Part shown: one piece after another, positions 27,026-35,556 of the stretch | Position numbering within the stretch: position 1 is the stretch's first letter | Layout of the letters: each line of letters opens with the position of its first letter | Source: JABDIP01 sp965212545 | Lineage (GTDB): Bacteria; Pseudomonadota; Alphaproteobacteria; DSM-16000; Inquilinaceae | DNA length: 64,000 nt | Direction of reading: 5' to 3' | NCBI GenBank assembly: GCA_965212545.1 | Contig: CBDBVB010000024.1 | Coordinates: 62,001 to 126,000, forward strand | The notes under the pieces: model-generated | Told to the model about the DNA's origin: nothing | The model's input: the letters and a program-made list of their open reading frames with translations, nothing else | Databases searched by the model: none | Translations under genes and position numbers: made by a program

Positions 27026-28384
27026 ATGAGCCTTATCAGGACAATCACCATGACCGCTATCACGGCGGGCATGCTTGGCGGAGCGGTGGTCCCGGCCTTC
27101 GCCGAAGACATCACGATCAATCTCTGGTCGCGGGCGGACCGGTCCGGGCCCTTGCGCGCCGGCAATATCGTCGGCGCCGCCGATCTGCTGAACAAGCAGT
27201 TCGCCGCAGCCGGCATCGACAAGACGATCACCATCGAGTTGCATGAGAACAACGCCGCCGGTTTCGACGCCGACGCGCTGGATCTTTTGAAGGCCTTCGC
27301 GGTCGATCGCGGGCCGGACGTCTACGTCGCCGCCCATGAATGGGTCGGCGCCTTTGCCGATGCCGGCTATGCGATGGACCTGGAAGAGCACATCGCGACC
27401 TATCCGGAATACTATTCGGACATCATTCCGATTTTGTGGGACGCCACCCTCGTCGAGGGCGCGCGCTACGCGGTCCCGCAGGATTCCGAGGTTCGCATGT
27501 TCTTCTACAACAAGGACATGCTGCGCGAGATCGGCAAGTCGGAGGAGTTCATCGAGAGCCTTCCCGGATTGGTCGAATCCGGTGAGATGACGATCTTCGA
27601 GTTGACCGACCTGGCCAAAGAGGTCGTCGATGGCGGCGCCGCGCAATACGGCATGGTCCATCGGCCAAATGTCGGACCGGATTTCCTGATGGCGATGGCC
27701 AGCTTCGGTTTCGATCCGTTCGATGAGGAATCCGGCAAGCTTCAGGCGAGCGAAAGCGCCCTTGCGGCGTTCTATGGCTGGCTGAAATATGCTGTCGATC
27801 AGGGCGCTCTGCCGGAAAACATGACGTCATGGTCCTGGGATTCGGTGCACGCGGCGTTCCGCGGCGGCGAGTCCTTCATGAAGTTCCACGGCATCTGGAA
27901 CGTCAACGACCAACTCGAGGCCTTCGGTATTTCGACGGAAGACGAGTATTTCCACAAGCTCGGCTGGGTGCATTCGCCGGCGGCGGAGCGTGGCGGTCGG
28001 CCGGCCAACCTGTCGCATCCGATCGTCTATGTGGTGAACCCCAGCTCTGAGCATGCCGATCTGGCGGCCCTGTTGGTGGCGATCGCCAGCCAGGGGTATT
28101 TCAACACCCCGCACGCGGTCACCACGAACCACACGCCGATAAATTTCAGCCAGGCCGCGATGCCGCGCTTCGTCGAGGAAGGCTGGTCGTTGCGGGCCGG
28201 CACGCCGATGCTGGAATACGCCACCTTCATGCCCAACCACACCCGGATCGGCGAATTCAATGCCGTCATCTACAAGGGCATCCAGGGCGTGGAGACCGGT
28301 CGCCTGTCGCCGGAAGAGGGCGCTGCATTTGTCGTCGAGGAGCTCGAGTCAGAGCTCGGCGGCGACGTCGTCATACTCGACTGA
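27026..28384 (+). CDS. Extracellular solute-binding protein of a carbohydrate ABC importer (family 1)
   Basis: A 452-residue periplasmic protein with a signal peptide (1-26, ending AFA). It has a maltose/UgpB-type body: RGPDVYVAAHEWVGAFADAG, DATLVEGARYAVPQDSEVRM, FFYNKDMLREIG and GESFMKFHGIWN. The ribosome site is GGGAGGACAAAAAAG. It heads an operon with two permeases, a UgpC/MalK-type ATPase and an EEP phosphatase. Several Asp/Glu-rich stretches suggest a polar polyol or sugar ligand; the real ligand is unknown. Confidence 0.9.
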   Translation: MSLIRTITMTAITAGMLGGAVVPAFAEDITINLWSRADRSGPLRAGNIVGAADLLNKQFAAAGIDKTITIELHENNAAGFDADALDLLKAFAVDRGPDVYVAAHEWVGAFADAGYAMDLEEHIATYPEYYSDIIPILWDATLVEGARYAVPQDSEVRMFFYNKDMLREIGKSEEFIESLPGLVESGEMTIFELTDLAKEVVDGGAAQYGMVHRPNVGPDFLMAMASFGFDPFDEESGKLQASESALAAFYGWLKYAVDQGALPENMTSWSWDSVHAAFRGGESFMKFHGIWNVNDQLEAFGISTEDEYFHKLGWVHSPAAERGGRPANLSHPIVYVVNPSSEHADLAALLVAIASQGYFNTPHAVTTNHTPINFSQAAMPRFVEEGWSLRAGTPMLEYATFMPNHTRIGEFNAVIYKGIQGVETGRLSPEEGAAFVVEELESELGGDVVILD

Positions 28385-28392
28385 CGAAGGAA

Positions 28393-28416
28393 CGGGAGGG
28401 GTTTCGGCCCCTCCCG
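28393..28416 (+). promoter_or_regulatory. Intercistronic hairpin behind the solute-binding protein gene
   Basis: Arms 28393-28401 and 28408-28416 form a perfect 9-bp GC-rich stem with a 6-nt loop. No T-tract follows. It sits 8 bp after the binding-protein stop and 10 bp before the permease start. Such hairpins often protect the upstream mRNA or attenuate the rest, giving more binding protein than permease. Confidence 0.65.
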
Positions 28417-28426
28417 GCCCGATGCC

Positions 28427-29341
28427 GTGACACGATTCTCCGGGGCGCAGCGGCGCCAAACGGCCAATTTCGCGATATTCCTGGGACCGGCGATCATCCT
28501 GCTGGCGATGTTCTTCGTCGCCCCGGTGTTCGTCGACATCGCGATCTCCTTCACCGATATGGGCCGCACGCTCAGGGTGACCGGGTTCACCACCGAGAAT
28601 TTTGAGCGCATGTTCACCGGCGACCGCCGGCTCAGCAAGACGCTCGGGCTGACCCTTGTCTACGTGCTTGGCACGCTGGCGATTTTCAACGTGACCTTCG
28701 GGCTGATCCTGGCGCTAGTGACCACCGCGATACCGGACAAGGCCGGCGGCTTCTTCCGCGCCGTGTGGCTTCTTCCGCGCATGAGCCCGTCGGTGGTCTA
28801 TGCGCTGCTATGGGCCTGGGCGATCGACCCGAACGAGCGCGGGCTGCTCAACCAGATCCTGGGCTTCGTCGGCGCCGATCCGGTGGATATGAAGAGCAAC
28901 GCCCCGATGATGCTGATCATCTTCGCCAACGGTTTCATCGGCGCCTCAATGGGTATGATCATCTTCACCTCGGCGATCCGCGGTATTCCCGAGCACCTGT
29001 TCCATGCAGCCCGGGTCGATGGCGCCGGCGGGTTGTCGATCGTCCGCCACATCACCCTGCCGGCGATCCGCTGGCCGCTCAGCTTCATCACTGTCTATCA
29101 GACGCTCTCGCTTCTGGTCAGTTTCGAATACATCTGGCTGATCACAGATGGGGGGCCCTTCTACGACACCACGGTTTACGCCCTCTATGTCTACAAGCGC
29201 GCCTTCGAGAGCGGACAATACGCCTATGGCGCGGCCCTGGCGCTGGGGTTGGTGGTGATCGGCATCGCTGCGGCGCTGCTGATGTGGCGCTTCCTCGATA
29301 TGAAACGGCTCCTGCAGGAGCCGCGGATCGAGGTCCATTGA
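28427..29341 (+). CDS. Carbohydrate ABC transporter permease, MalF/UgpA type
   Basis: A 304-residue inner-membrane protein with six helices. After the first helix (GPAIILLAMFFVAPVFVDIA) comes the periplasmic loop and a BPD_transp_1 region. The EAA loop is AARVDGAGGLSIVRHITLPA, which docks on the ATPase. GTG 28427 is the start; no good Shine-Dalgarno is present, so translation may depend on the upstream gene. A 1-bp gap leads to the second permease. Confidence 0.88.
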   Translation: MTRFSGAQRRQTANFAIFLGPAIILLAMFFVAPVFVDIAISFTDMGRTLRVTGFTTENFERMFTGDRRLSKTLGLTLVYVLGTLAIFNVTFGLILALVTTAIPDKAGGFFRAVWLLPRMSPSVVYALLWAWAIDPNERGLLNQILGFVGADPVDMKSNAPMMLIIFANGFIGASMGMIIFTSAIRGIPEHLFHAARVDGAGGLSIVRHITLPAIRWPLSFITVYQTLSLLVSFEYIWLITDGGPFYDTTVYALYVYKRAFESGQYAYGAALALGLVVIGIAAALLMWRFLDMKRLLQEPRIEVH

Positions 29342-29342
29342 G

Positions 29343-30437
29343 ATGGCGGTCCTGACACGTGAGGGTCCGGCGCCCAACGCCCTGATGCAGTCCGACTGGG
29401 ATGCGCTGGCGGCCCGGGCGCGGACCCGGCGGCGGCTGACTCAGGCCGGGCTGATCGTCTTCCTGATCATCGTGTCGCTGCCGATCCTGCTGCCGTATTT
29501 CTGGATGTTCACGATCTCGATCTCGGCCAGGACAGGCGGCGTGGAGTCCGCCGTGCTGTGGAAATCCTGCGCGGTGCTGGCGCCGGTCGTGGTCGCCTTC
29601 GCCTTTATCCGCATGGGCATCCAGGACCGGCGCTGGCGCCTGCTGGCCACCATCGCGCTGGTGGCAGTCGGAATCCTCGCGCTCGGGATCCTGATCGGCG
29701 GCGACGTACATGTGCAAAACTATCGGTTCCTCTGGGTCGCAGATTTTGTCGCCGATCTTCCCGGCCGGGGCGAGGCGACCACCGCCAGCCAGTTCCCATG
29801 GGTGTGGACTGCCTTCTTCAATTCATTGGCGGTGGCCGGCATGCAGACCGTTCTGGTCGTGACGGTCTCGACCCTGGCCGGCTACTACCTGTCGCGGTTC
29901 GCCTTCGCCGGACGCGCCAGCTTCATGCAGTCGCTGCTGGTGCTGCACGCCTTCCCGGCGATGACCCTGGTGATCCCGATCTTCCTGCTGATGTACTGGT
30001 CCGGCCTGCTGGACACCCGCACCGGTGTGATCCTGGTGATCGTCACCCTGGAACTGCCGTTTGCCATCTTCATCATGAAGGGCTTCTTCGACGCGGTGCC
30101 GTGGGACATCGAGATGAGCGCCATCACCGACGGGGCGACCCGCCGGCAGGCGTTCCTTCAGGTGGTGCTGCCGCAGGTGAAAGTGGGGCTGATCGCGGTC
30201 GGCGTGTTCGCCTTCATCCGCGGGTGGGAGGAATACGTTTTCGTCCGCACCCTGCTGTTCGACAAGCAGAATTGGGTGATGAGCCTGTATCTGTTCTTCG
30301 TGGCGGAGGACATCATGGGCGTGGATTACGGCATGGTCGCCGCGGTCAGCGTCTTCTACGTGCTGCCCAGCCTGCTGCTCTACATCTTCTGCCAGAAATT
30401 CCTGGTGCAGATGAGCCTGGGCGGGATCAAGGGTTAG
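29343..30437 (+). CDS. Carbohydrate ABC transporter permease, MalG/UgpE type with an extra membrane hairpin
   Basis: A 364-residue permease, about 80 longer than usual MalG/UgpE proteins. After helix 1 (IVFLIIVSLPILLPYFWMFT) there is an insert with two additional hydrophobic segments (roughly 60-115). The standard five-helix region follows from about 150. The EAA loop is SAITDGATRRQAFLQVVLPQ. The ATPase gene follows after 2 bp. The insert is seen in some long carbohydrate permeases; its role is unknown. Confidence 0.87.
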   Translation: MAVLTREGPAPNALMQSDWDALAARARTRRRLTQAGLIVFLIIVSLPILLPYFWMFTISISARTGGVESAVLWKSCAVLAPVVVAFAFIRMGIQDRRWRLLATIALVAVGILALGILIGGDVHVQNYRFLWVADFVADLPGRGEATTASQFPWVWTAFFNSLAVAGMQTVLVVTVSTLAGYYLSRFAFAGRASFMQSLLVLHAFPAMTLVIPIFLLMYWSGLLDTRTGVILVIVTLELPFAIFIMKGFFDAVPWDIEMSAITDGATRRQAFLQVVLPQVKVGLIAVGVFAFIRGWEEYVFVRTLLFDKQNWVMSLYLFFVAEDIMGVDYGMVAAVSVFYVLPSLLLYIFCQKFLVQMSLGGIKG

Positions 30438-30439
30438 AT

Positions 30440-31507
30440 ATGGCCAGAATCGAACTGAAGGACTTGAGCAAGGCCTGGGGCGACGTGGTCGCTGTCGAGG
30501 GCATGGACCTTGTCATCGAGGATGGAGAATTCGTAGCCGTCCTGGGACCGTCGGGCTGTGGCAAGTCCACCACACTGTTCATGCTGGCTGGCATCTATGC
30601 ACCCACCGGCGGCGCTCTGACCTTCGACGGTGCCGTGGTCAACGAGGTCGAGGCCCGCGACCGCAATGTCGGCATCGTCTTCCAGTCCTATGCCCTCTAC
30701 CCACATATGAACGTACTGCAGAACATCATGTTCCCGCTGCGCTTCAAGTCGGTGCCGGACGACGAGGCGCGCCGGCGTGCGGAAGAGGCGGCGCAGTTGG
30801 TGCAGGTCGAGGAATTGCTGGACCGGCGGCCCGCGCAGATGTCCGGCGGCCAGCAGCAGCGGGTGGCGCTGGCGCGGGCGCTGGTGAAACAGCCTCAATT
30901 GCTGTTGCTGGACGAGCCATTGTCGAACCTGGATGCGACGCTCAGGCTGTCCATGCGCACCGAGATCAAGAAGCTGCAGCGGCAGCTTGGCGTGACCACC
31001 ATCCTGGTCACCCACGATCAAATCGAGGCCACCACCATGGCCGATCGGATCATCTGCATGAGCAAGGGCCGCATCGAGCAGGTCGGACCGCCCGATGACC
31101 TCTATCGCCGGCCGTCCACCATGTTCGTTGCCGGATTTGTCGGCGCGCCGCCGATCAACCTGCTGCAGGGCGAGGCCGCCAACGGCTCGGTGGCGGTGAA
31201 CGGCATGACGTTGCCGCGCAGCGGCGATGCGTCGGGCGACGTGACGCTTGGCCTCAGGCCCGAGCATGTGCGCTTCGCCGATAGCGGGCTTCCGGGGCGT
31301 ATCGAGGATGTCGAGCCGATGGGCCGGGAGACCGTCTATCTGGTCGACACCGCTCTTGGCAGTCTGCGGGCGCTGAGCGGCGCCGACGACAGGCGCCACA
31401 CGGTCGGCGATCAGGTTCAGTTCCAATTCCAGGAGAGCGACACGCTGCTGTTCGATACCCAGTCGGAGCGGCTGATCCCGGATGTCCGCGTTTCCGTTCC
31501 GGCCTGA
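30440..31507 (+). CDS. Carbohydrate ABC transporter ATP-binding protein, UgpC/MalK type
   Basis: A 355-residue ATPase. The nucleotide domain has Walker A GPSGCGKST, Q-loop VFQSYALYPHM, signature MSGGQQQRVALARALV, Walker B LLLLDEPLSNLD and TILVTHDQIEA. A C-terminal TOBE/OB regulatory domain follows from about 240 (TLGLRPEHVRF). Start ATG 30440 is 2 bp after the permease stop. ATPases of this type serve carbohydrate and glycerol-phosphate importers and can be shared between systems. Confidence 0.92.
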   Translation: MARIELKDLSKAWGDVVAVEGMDLVIEDGEFVAVLGPSGCGKSTTLFMLAGIYAPTGGALTFDGAVVNEVEARDRNVGIVFQSYALYPHMNVLQNIMFPLRFKSVPDDEARRRAEEAAQLVQVEELLDRRPAQMSGGQQQRVALARALVKQPQLLLLDEPLSNLDATLRLSMRTEIKKLQRQLGVTTILVTHDQIEATTMADRIICMSKGRIEQVGPPDDLYRRPSTMFVAGFVGAPPINLLQGEAANGSVAVNGMTLPRSGDASGDVTLGLRPEHVRFADSGLPGRIEDVEPMGRETVYLVDTALGSLRALSGADDRRHTVGDQVQFQFQESDTLLFDTQSERLIPDVRVSVPA

Positions 31508-31513
31508 TCGCCA

Positions 31514-32575
31514 GTGTCCGTAACCCTGATCGGCGAGACCTGCGCCGAACTGCCGACGGTATCCCTTGCGCGTCGCGCCGAGGTCCTTGCCGGTCCCACG
31601 GATCGGGACACCCATGGCTGGCTGCACGATGAGATCGACGCCCTGCGGCTGACCGAGGTGCGCCAGCCCGCGCTCAAATCCGTGCCCGACGATTCGGCGC
31701 GCGTTGTGTTCTGGAACGCCGAACGGGGCCGTCATCTGGACGCGATGGCGGCGGTACTGGCCGGGCAGGGGGCGGCGGTGAACCTGTTGTGCGAGATGGA
31801 TCTCGGCATGGCGCGCTCCTTCCAGCGCCATACGGCGCGCGACCTGGCGGATCGCCTGGGCCAGGGCTACGCGTTCGTCGTCGAGTTCCTGGAACTGGAT
31901 CTCGGCGACCACCGCGAGCAGGCGCGCCATGAAGGCGAACAGAACGCTCATGGATTCCACGGCAGCGCCATCCTGTCCCCGCATGTCCTGTCGCGACCGG
32001 TGTTGATCCGCCTGGAGCGGGACGGTCATTGGTTCGATGGTGGCCGTGGCGAGCGCCGGGTCGGCGGCCGCATCGCCCAGGCGGCGACCCTGTCCATCGG
32101 CGGCGCTGATGTGGTCTTCGTGGTGGTCCATTTCGAGAGTCACAGCGACCCCGACCATCGGGCCGGTCAGATGCGGACACTGCTGCAGGCCATCGATGAC
32201 TACGCGCCCGGAACGCCGGCGATTATTGGTGGTGACTTCAACACCGCCTCGGCGCCCCGCGACGTGCTGAAGCGCCCCGGCGGGCTGGAGGCCGCGCTGG
32301 CGGAAGATCCGGACCGGCTGATGCGTCCCATGCGCCACGAGCCGCTTTTCGAGGCGGCGCGTACCGCCGGCTTCGACTGGACCGGGTGCAACGACGGCAA
32401 ACCGACCCAGCGGCTACGCGCCGACGAAACCGTCCGGCCGCTCGGCCGGATCGACTGGTTCTTCACCCGCGGGCTGGAGGTTTCCGAACCGGCCACCATC
32501 CCGGCAATCGACTCCGAGGGATCCGCGGTATCCGATCACGACGCTCTGGCGGTCAACATCCGGCCGGCCGGTTAG
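31514..32575 (+). CDS. Endonuclease/exonuclease/phosphatase (EEP) family hydrolase
   Basis: A 353-residue cytosolic protein of the DNase I-like phosphoesterase fold: RVVFWNAERG (metal-binding Asn/Glu), VNLLCEMDLGMAR, VVHFESHSDPDHR, IIGGDFNTASAPR and the terminal VSDHDALAV with the catalytic Asp-His pair. No signal peptide is seen. GTG 31514 lies 6 bp after the ATPase stop. Its place as last gene of an importer operon suggests it hydrolyses a phosphoester brought in or formed from the imported sugar; that is inference. Confidence 0.8.
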   Translation: MSVTLIGETCAELPTVSLARRAEVLAGPTDRDTHGWLHDEIDALRLTEVRQPALKSVPDDSARVVFWNAERGRHLDAMAAVLAGQGAAVNLLCEMDLGMARSFQRHTARDLADRLGQGYAFVVEFLELDLGDHREQARHEGEQNAHGFHGSAILSPHVLSRPVLIRLERDGHWFDGGRGERRVGGRIAQAATLSIGGADVVFVVVHFESHSDPDHRAGQMRTLLQAIDDYAPGTPAIIGGDFNTASAPRDVLKRPGGLEAALAEDPDRLMRPMRHEPLFEAARTAGFDWTGCNDGKPTQRLRADETVRPLGRIDWFFTRGLEVSEPATIPAIDSEGSAVSDHDALAVNIRPAG

Positions 32576-32751
32576 GATTTCTGCAAAGGGCCGATGACAA
32601 GAGGGCGCTGGTCTTCTAAGGTCGCGCCCGATCGTGTCCGGGAGCGCCGCCGGCCGACGTAACGGCGCATCTTTGTGTGATCAAGGCTTGATGTTGCCGA
32701 ACGATGGGCCGATGTTTGCGCGCCTCAACGGATTGTCCACTGCGAGGGTCA

Positions 32752-32970
32752 ATGGCGAAAGAAGAGTTGATACAGTTCAGCGGGACCGTGCTCGAGAAGC
32801 TGCCCAACGCGATGTTCCGTGTGAAGCTTGAGAACGACCACGAGATCATTGCCCATACGGCGGGCAAGATGCGCAAGTTCCGAATCCGTGTGATGCCCGG
32901 CGACAAGGTCGATGTCGAGATGACCCCCTACGACCTGACCAAAGGCCGCATTACGTTCCGTCACAAATAG
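32752..32970 (+). CDS. infA: Translation initiation factor IF-1
   Basis: A 72-residue S1-fold protein of exactly standard length. MAKEELIQFSGTVLEKLPN, FRVKLENDHEIIAHTAGKM and MTPYDLTKGRITFRHK are diagnostic. IF-1 binds the ribosomal A site with IF-2 and IF-3 during initiation. The neighbours (EEP hydrolase, Hsp20) are not the usual alphaproteobacterial infA-maf group, so this might be a second copy in the genome; the window cannot tell. Confidence 0.96.
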   Translation: MAKEELIQFSGTVLEKLPNAMFRVKLENDHEIIAHTAGKMRKFRIRVMPGDKVDVEMTPYDLTKGRITFRHK

Positions 32971-33293
32971 CGCCGCCGGCCCCGGGCGAGGGCCAGATGC
33001 ACGACCGGTGAAATTCCGTCGGTCAGGATGCTGTATGCGCATTTCGGAAACATTGCCGGCCGCCCTGTCGAATTGATCGGCGTCAATGGAATCGGCCGCC
33101 GGCCCCTCCTATATATCGGCTGACAGTTCCTTCCTTTCTTGGATGAGGCCTGACCTATGGCCGGCACTGGCGGCCGTTCAGGCCGGCGGGATTCACCGAC
33201 TCTGCGTGGCCGCACCTTGAAGGGACGGGACGTTGGGCGCGCCGCGGCGCAGACCGTGGCCGTCAGGGTCAATCCAAGACACAGGAGGTCAGA
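32971..33293. other. 323-bp region upstream of hsp20
   Basis: Leader/promoter region of the small heat-shock gene. The stretch CCCCTCCTATATAT (33103-33116) could be a sigma32-like -10, but no good -35 is found at the right distance. A strong AGGAGGT ends the region. A CCTCCT at 33105-33110 is complementary to that ribosome site and could pair with it if transcribed. No thermosensor structure can be demonstrated by eye. Confidence 0.35.
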
Positions 33294-33794
33294 ATGGCAG
33301 AGAAATCCCTGCAACCGGCACGGCAATACCGTCCGGGTCTTCTGATGAGCAATGGCGAGATCGAACCGTTTCGCTCGCTGCAACGCGAGATGGACCGTCT
33401 GTTCAGCCAATTCTCCCGCGACCTCTACTGGCCGCGCCTGGGCGGTGAGACGGAGTCGGCAACGCCGCTCGTCGACGTCGCCGAGACCGACGAGGGGCTG
33501 ATGGTCACCGCCGAGCTGCCCGGCATGGACGAGAAGGATATCGAGGTCGACCTGACCAACAACGTCCTGACCGTCAAGGGCGAGAAGAAGGCCGAGAAGG
33601 AAGAGAAGAAGGCCGATTATCACTTCCGTGAGCGGTCCTATGGATCCTTCTCCCGCTCGGTCGCCGTGCCGTTCGATGTCGATCCCGACAAGGTGAAGGC
33701 GGCATTCTCCAAGGGTGTGCTGACGATCGCCTTGCCGCGGCCGCCTGAGGCCAAGCGCAAGACCAAGAAGATCGCCGTGAAGAAGGCCGGCTGA
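33294..33794 (+). CDS. Small heat-shock protein, Hsp20 family
   Basis: A 166-residue holdase chaperone. A short N-terminal region (DRLFSQFSRDLYWPRL) is followed by the alpha-crystallin domain from about residue 55 (LVDVAETDEGLMVTAELPG, NNVLTVKGEKKAEKE, FSRSVAVPFDVD, AFSKGVLTIALP). A lysine-rich tail ends the protein. It prevents aggregation of unfolding proteins. AGGAGGT 8 nt before ATG indicates strong translation. Confidence 0.93.
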   Translation: MAEKSLQPARQYRPGLLMSNGEIEPFRSLQREMDRLFSQFSRDLYWPRLGGETESATPLVDVAETDEGLMVTAELPGMDEKDIEVDLTNNVLTVKGEKKAEKEEKKADYHFRERSYGSFSRSVAVPFDVDPDKVKAAFSKGVLTIALPRPPEAKRKTKKIAVKKAG

Positions 33795-33818
33795 CGTTGG
33801 GCCGTGTGACGATGGACT

Positions 33819-33844
33819 GCCCGCTCCGACTCTACGGAGCGGGC
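33819..33844. terminator. Hairpin between convergent hsp20 and AlgH genes
   Basis: Arms 33819-33828 and 33835-33844 form a perfect 10-bp GC-rich stem with a 6-nt loop, 24 bp after the Hsp20 stop and 30 bp before the AlgH stop. No T-tract on either side, so termination is plausible but not certain. Confidence 0.5.
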
Positions 33845-33873
33845 GCCCGACTGTCGGCGACAACCGGGCGTCG

Positions 33874-34515
33874 TCAGAGGTCGATGCCGCGCCGGTCCAT
33901 GACCCGCTGCCAGGTCTTCGCTGGCTCGTCGGTGAACACGAAATCCGGGTCGGCCGGGGCGGCAAACCAGTCCCTGCGCCGTAATTCGGATTCCAGTTGT
34001 CCGGGACCCCAGCCGGCATAGCCCAGCGCGAACAGGCTGTCGCGCGGACCGTCGCCTTCGGCGATGCTGGTCAGGATGTCCGGCATGCCGGTCACGGCGA
34101 AATCGTCTCCGACCGGGTTGCTGAATTCCGGGATGCTGTCGGCGCTGTGCAGAATGAAGCCGCGTTCCGGTTCGACCGGCCCGCCGAGAAAAAGATCGAT
34201 CTTCCCTTCCGCCCCTTCCGAGGGCCTGCCCAGATCCATCAACAGGTCGGCGATCTCGATCACGCCCAGGCGCCGGTTGACGATCAGCCCGAGCGCGCCT
34301 CCCGCATCGTGGGAGATCATCAGGATCACCGTTTCCGCGAACCTCGGATCGGGCATGGATGGCTCGGCGACCAGGAACTGGCCGGCCAGGAACTCAGAAT
34401 CGGCGCGTGCGTAAGCGGGGATGACGGCGACCATGACCAGCGCCGCAAGTCCGAGCATCGCCAAGGCGATGCGTCGCGGCATCGATCTTGATTCGAGAAG
34501 CTTTTTCTGTGTCAC
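33874..34515 (-). CDS. YqgE/AlgH family protein with an N-terminal export signal
   Basis: A 213-residue UPF0301 protein. The body has FLVAEPSMPDPRFAETVILM, GLIVNRRLG, FLGGPVEPERGFILHS and ALGYAGWGPGQLESELRR, all standard. Unlike most members it carries a hydrophobic leader (about 13-36, ending AYARA), so it may be secreted or anchored. GTG 34515 is used; ATG 34482 would keep the leader and is an alternative. The biochemical role of the family is poorly defined. Confidence 0.85.
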   Translation of the reverse strand: MTQKKLLESRSMPRRIALAMLGLAALVMVAVIPAYARADSEFLAGQFLVAEPSMPDPRFAETVILMISHDAGGALGLIVNRRLGVIEIADLLMDLGRPSEGAEGKIDLFLGGPVEPERGFILHSADSIPEFSNPVGDDFAVTGMPDILTSIAEGDGPRDSLFALGYAGWGPGQLESELRRRDWFAAPADPDFVFTDEPAKTWQRVMDRRGIDL

Positions 34516-34641
34516 GGAGGGTGCCTAACCCCTGATCTCGGCCAATGTCGACGGCGAACGAAATCAGCCTAACAGAGGGCGTGGCCGCGTGACAGCAATG
34601 GGCAGTAAGACAGGCTGTCGCACCGCGGGGGCAAACAGCGA

Positions 34642-34680
34642 CAGCAGGCTCTCTCGAGACGAGAGAGCCTGCTGTTTTCG
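34642..34680 (-). terminator. Terminator hairpin after the phasin gene
   Basis: Perfect 15-bp arms 34642-34656 and 34660-34674 with a 3-nt loop, 26 bp past the phasin stop. On the plus strand TTTTC follows, so it may act on both strands; on the minus strand the tail is TCGCTGTTTGC. Confidence 0.7.
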
Positions 34681-34699
34681 GACGTCGGTCGACGGGCTT

Positions 34700-35383
34700 T
34701 TAGCGTGTGAAGGGCGAAGTGGCCTTGCTTGCGACTTCGATCGCCATACCGGTCAGCTTGGCGCCTCCGGTCATCATATGGTCCATGCTGCCCATCGCAT
34801 GGCGCGTCTGCAGATCCATGACCTCTTCGACGGACGACGCGGTCATCATCTTCATGGTCGTCTCGACGTTACGCTCGACTGCCTTTTGCGAGAACGCCAT
34901 CAATTCGCTGCCCAGGTTCTGCATGCCCTCGGCGAACTCGGCTCCGCTGGCCGCGAATGCGTTCATGTCGACTGCACCGAAGGAGGGGAACTGGGGGAAG
35001 CCCGCGAATAGCGAGGCGCCGGGGAACGGGCTTGGCTTGAAGGTCATTTCCACTTCGGGCTCCTCGATGGGTTCAGCTTCGATTTCGACTTCGGGCTCTT
35101 CCGCCACGGTCTCGACGACCTCCTCGGCGGGAGCCGGCTCGTCAACTACGACTGGCGCGTCGACCGTATCCTCGACTGCCGGGGCGGCCTCTACAACGGC
35201 TTCCGGAACAGCGGCGGCCTCCGCAGAAGGAAGCGACACGACGTTATTCTGGGGCTCTGTGACGGTGTCCGTCTTCGACACCTCCAGAGGCTTCTTCGCC
35301 GCAGCACGGGACCTGCCGGTCGCGGCGCTGGCTTTGGCGGGACGGCGGGTGGTCCCGCGTGCTGGAGACTTTCTGGTCGCCAT
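34700..35383 (-). CDS. Phasin family protein with basic and acidic N-terminal extensions
   Basis: A 227-residue polyhydroxyalkanoate-granule protein. Residues 1-33 are Lys/Arg/Ala-rich like histone H1 tails. Residues about 50-112 are highly acidic (Glu/Val/Pro repeats). The phasin helix domain follows: EFAEGMQNLGSELMAFSQ and MKMMTASSVEEVMDLQTRHA. Phasins coat PHA granules and control their size. The basic tail might bind DNA or phosphate polymers, which is inference. CAGGAG precedes ATG 35383. A palindrome upstream suggests control by a PhaR-type repressor. Confidence 0.85.
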   Translation of the reverse strand: MATRKSPARGTTRRPAKASAATGRSRAAAKKPLEVSKTDTVTEPQNNVVSLPSAEAAAVPEAVVEAAPAVEDTVDAPVVVDEPAPAEEVVETVAEEPEVEIEAEPIEEPEVEMTFKPSPFPGASLFAGFPQFPSFGAVDMNAFAASGAEFAEGMQNLGSELMAFSQKAVERNVETTMKMMTASSVEEVMDLQTRHAMGSMDHMMTGGAKLTGMAIEVASKATSPFTR

Positions 35384-35489
35384 GTCACGCTACTCCTGAA
35401 CGATTACGGGTCATTCGAGCCGATGTGGCCGGCGTGCGATGGTGTCGCTCGCCCGGCTGACTCAATTCCCAAAGATCATATCAGAAGTA

Positions 35490-35506
35490 TTGTTGCAGTG
35501 CAACAA
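35490..35506 (-). promoter_or_regulatory. Palindromic operator, probably for a PhaR-type repressor
   Basis: A perfect palindrome of TTGTTGCA and TGCAACAA around one central G, 107 bp upstream of the phasin start. TGC/GCA-rich palindromes of this kind control phasin genes through PhaR in PHA-producing bacteria. No phaR gene is in the window. Confidence 0.6.
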
Positions 35507-35556
35507 ATCTGATTCCAGGGCCACGGATTTCCACGGCGTCAGTCGTGCCGATTCCC

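Noticed and set aside
26823..27029. Small gene upstream of the sugar-binding protein
   Set aside because: TTG start, no ribosome site, unlikely composition, and it overlaps the binding-protein start.
30434..32338. 634-codon minus-strand frame opposite the ABC ATPase and EEP genes
   Set aside because: Antisense shadow; the plus strand has clear family motifs throughout.
32971..33293. ROSE-type RNA thermometer before hsp20
   Set aside because: A CCTCCT complementary to the ribosome site exists but is about 175 nt upstream and may lie in the promoter; no ROSE-like stacked hairpins were recognised near the start.
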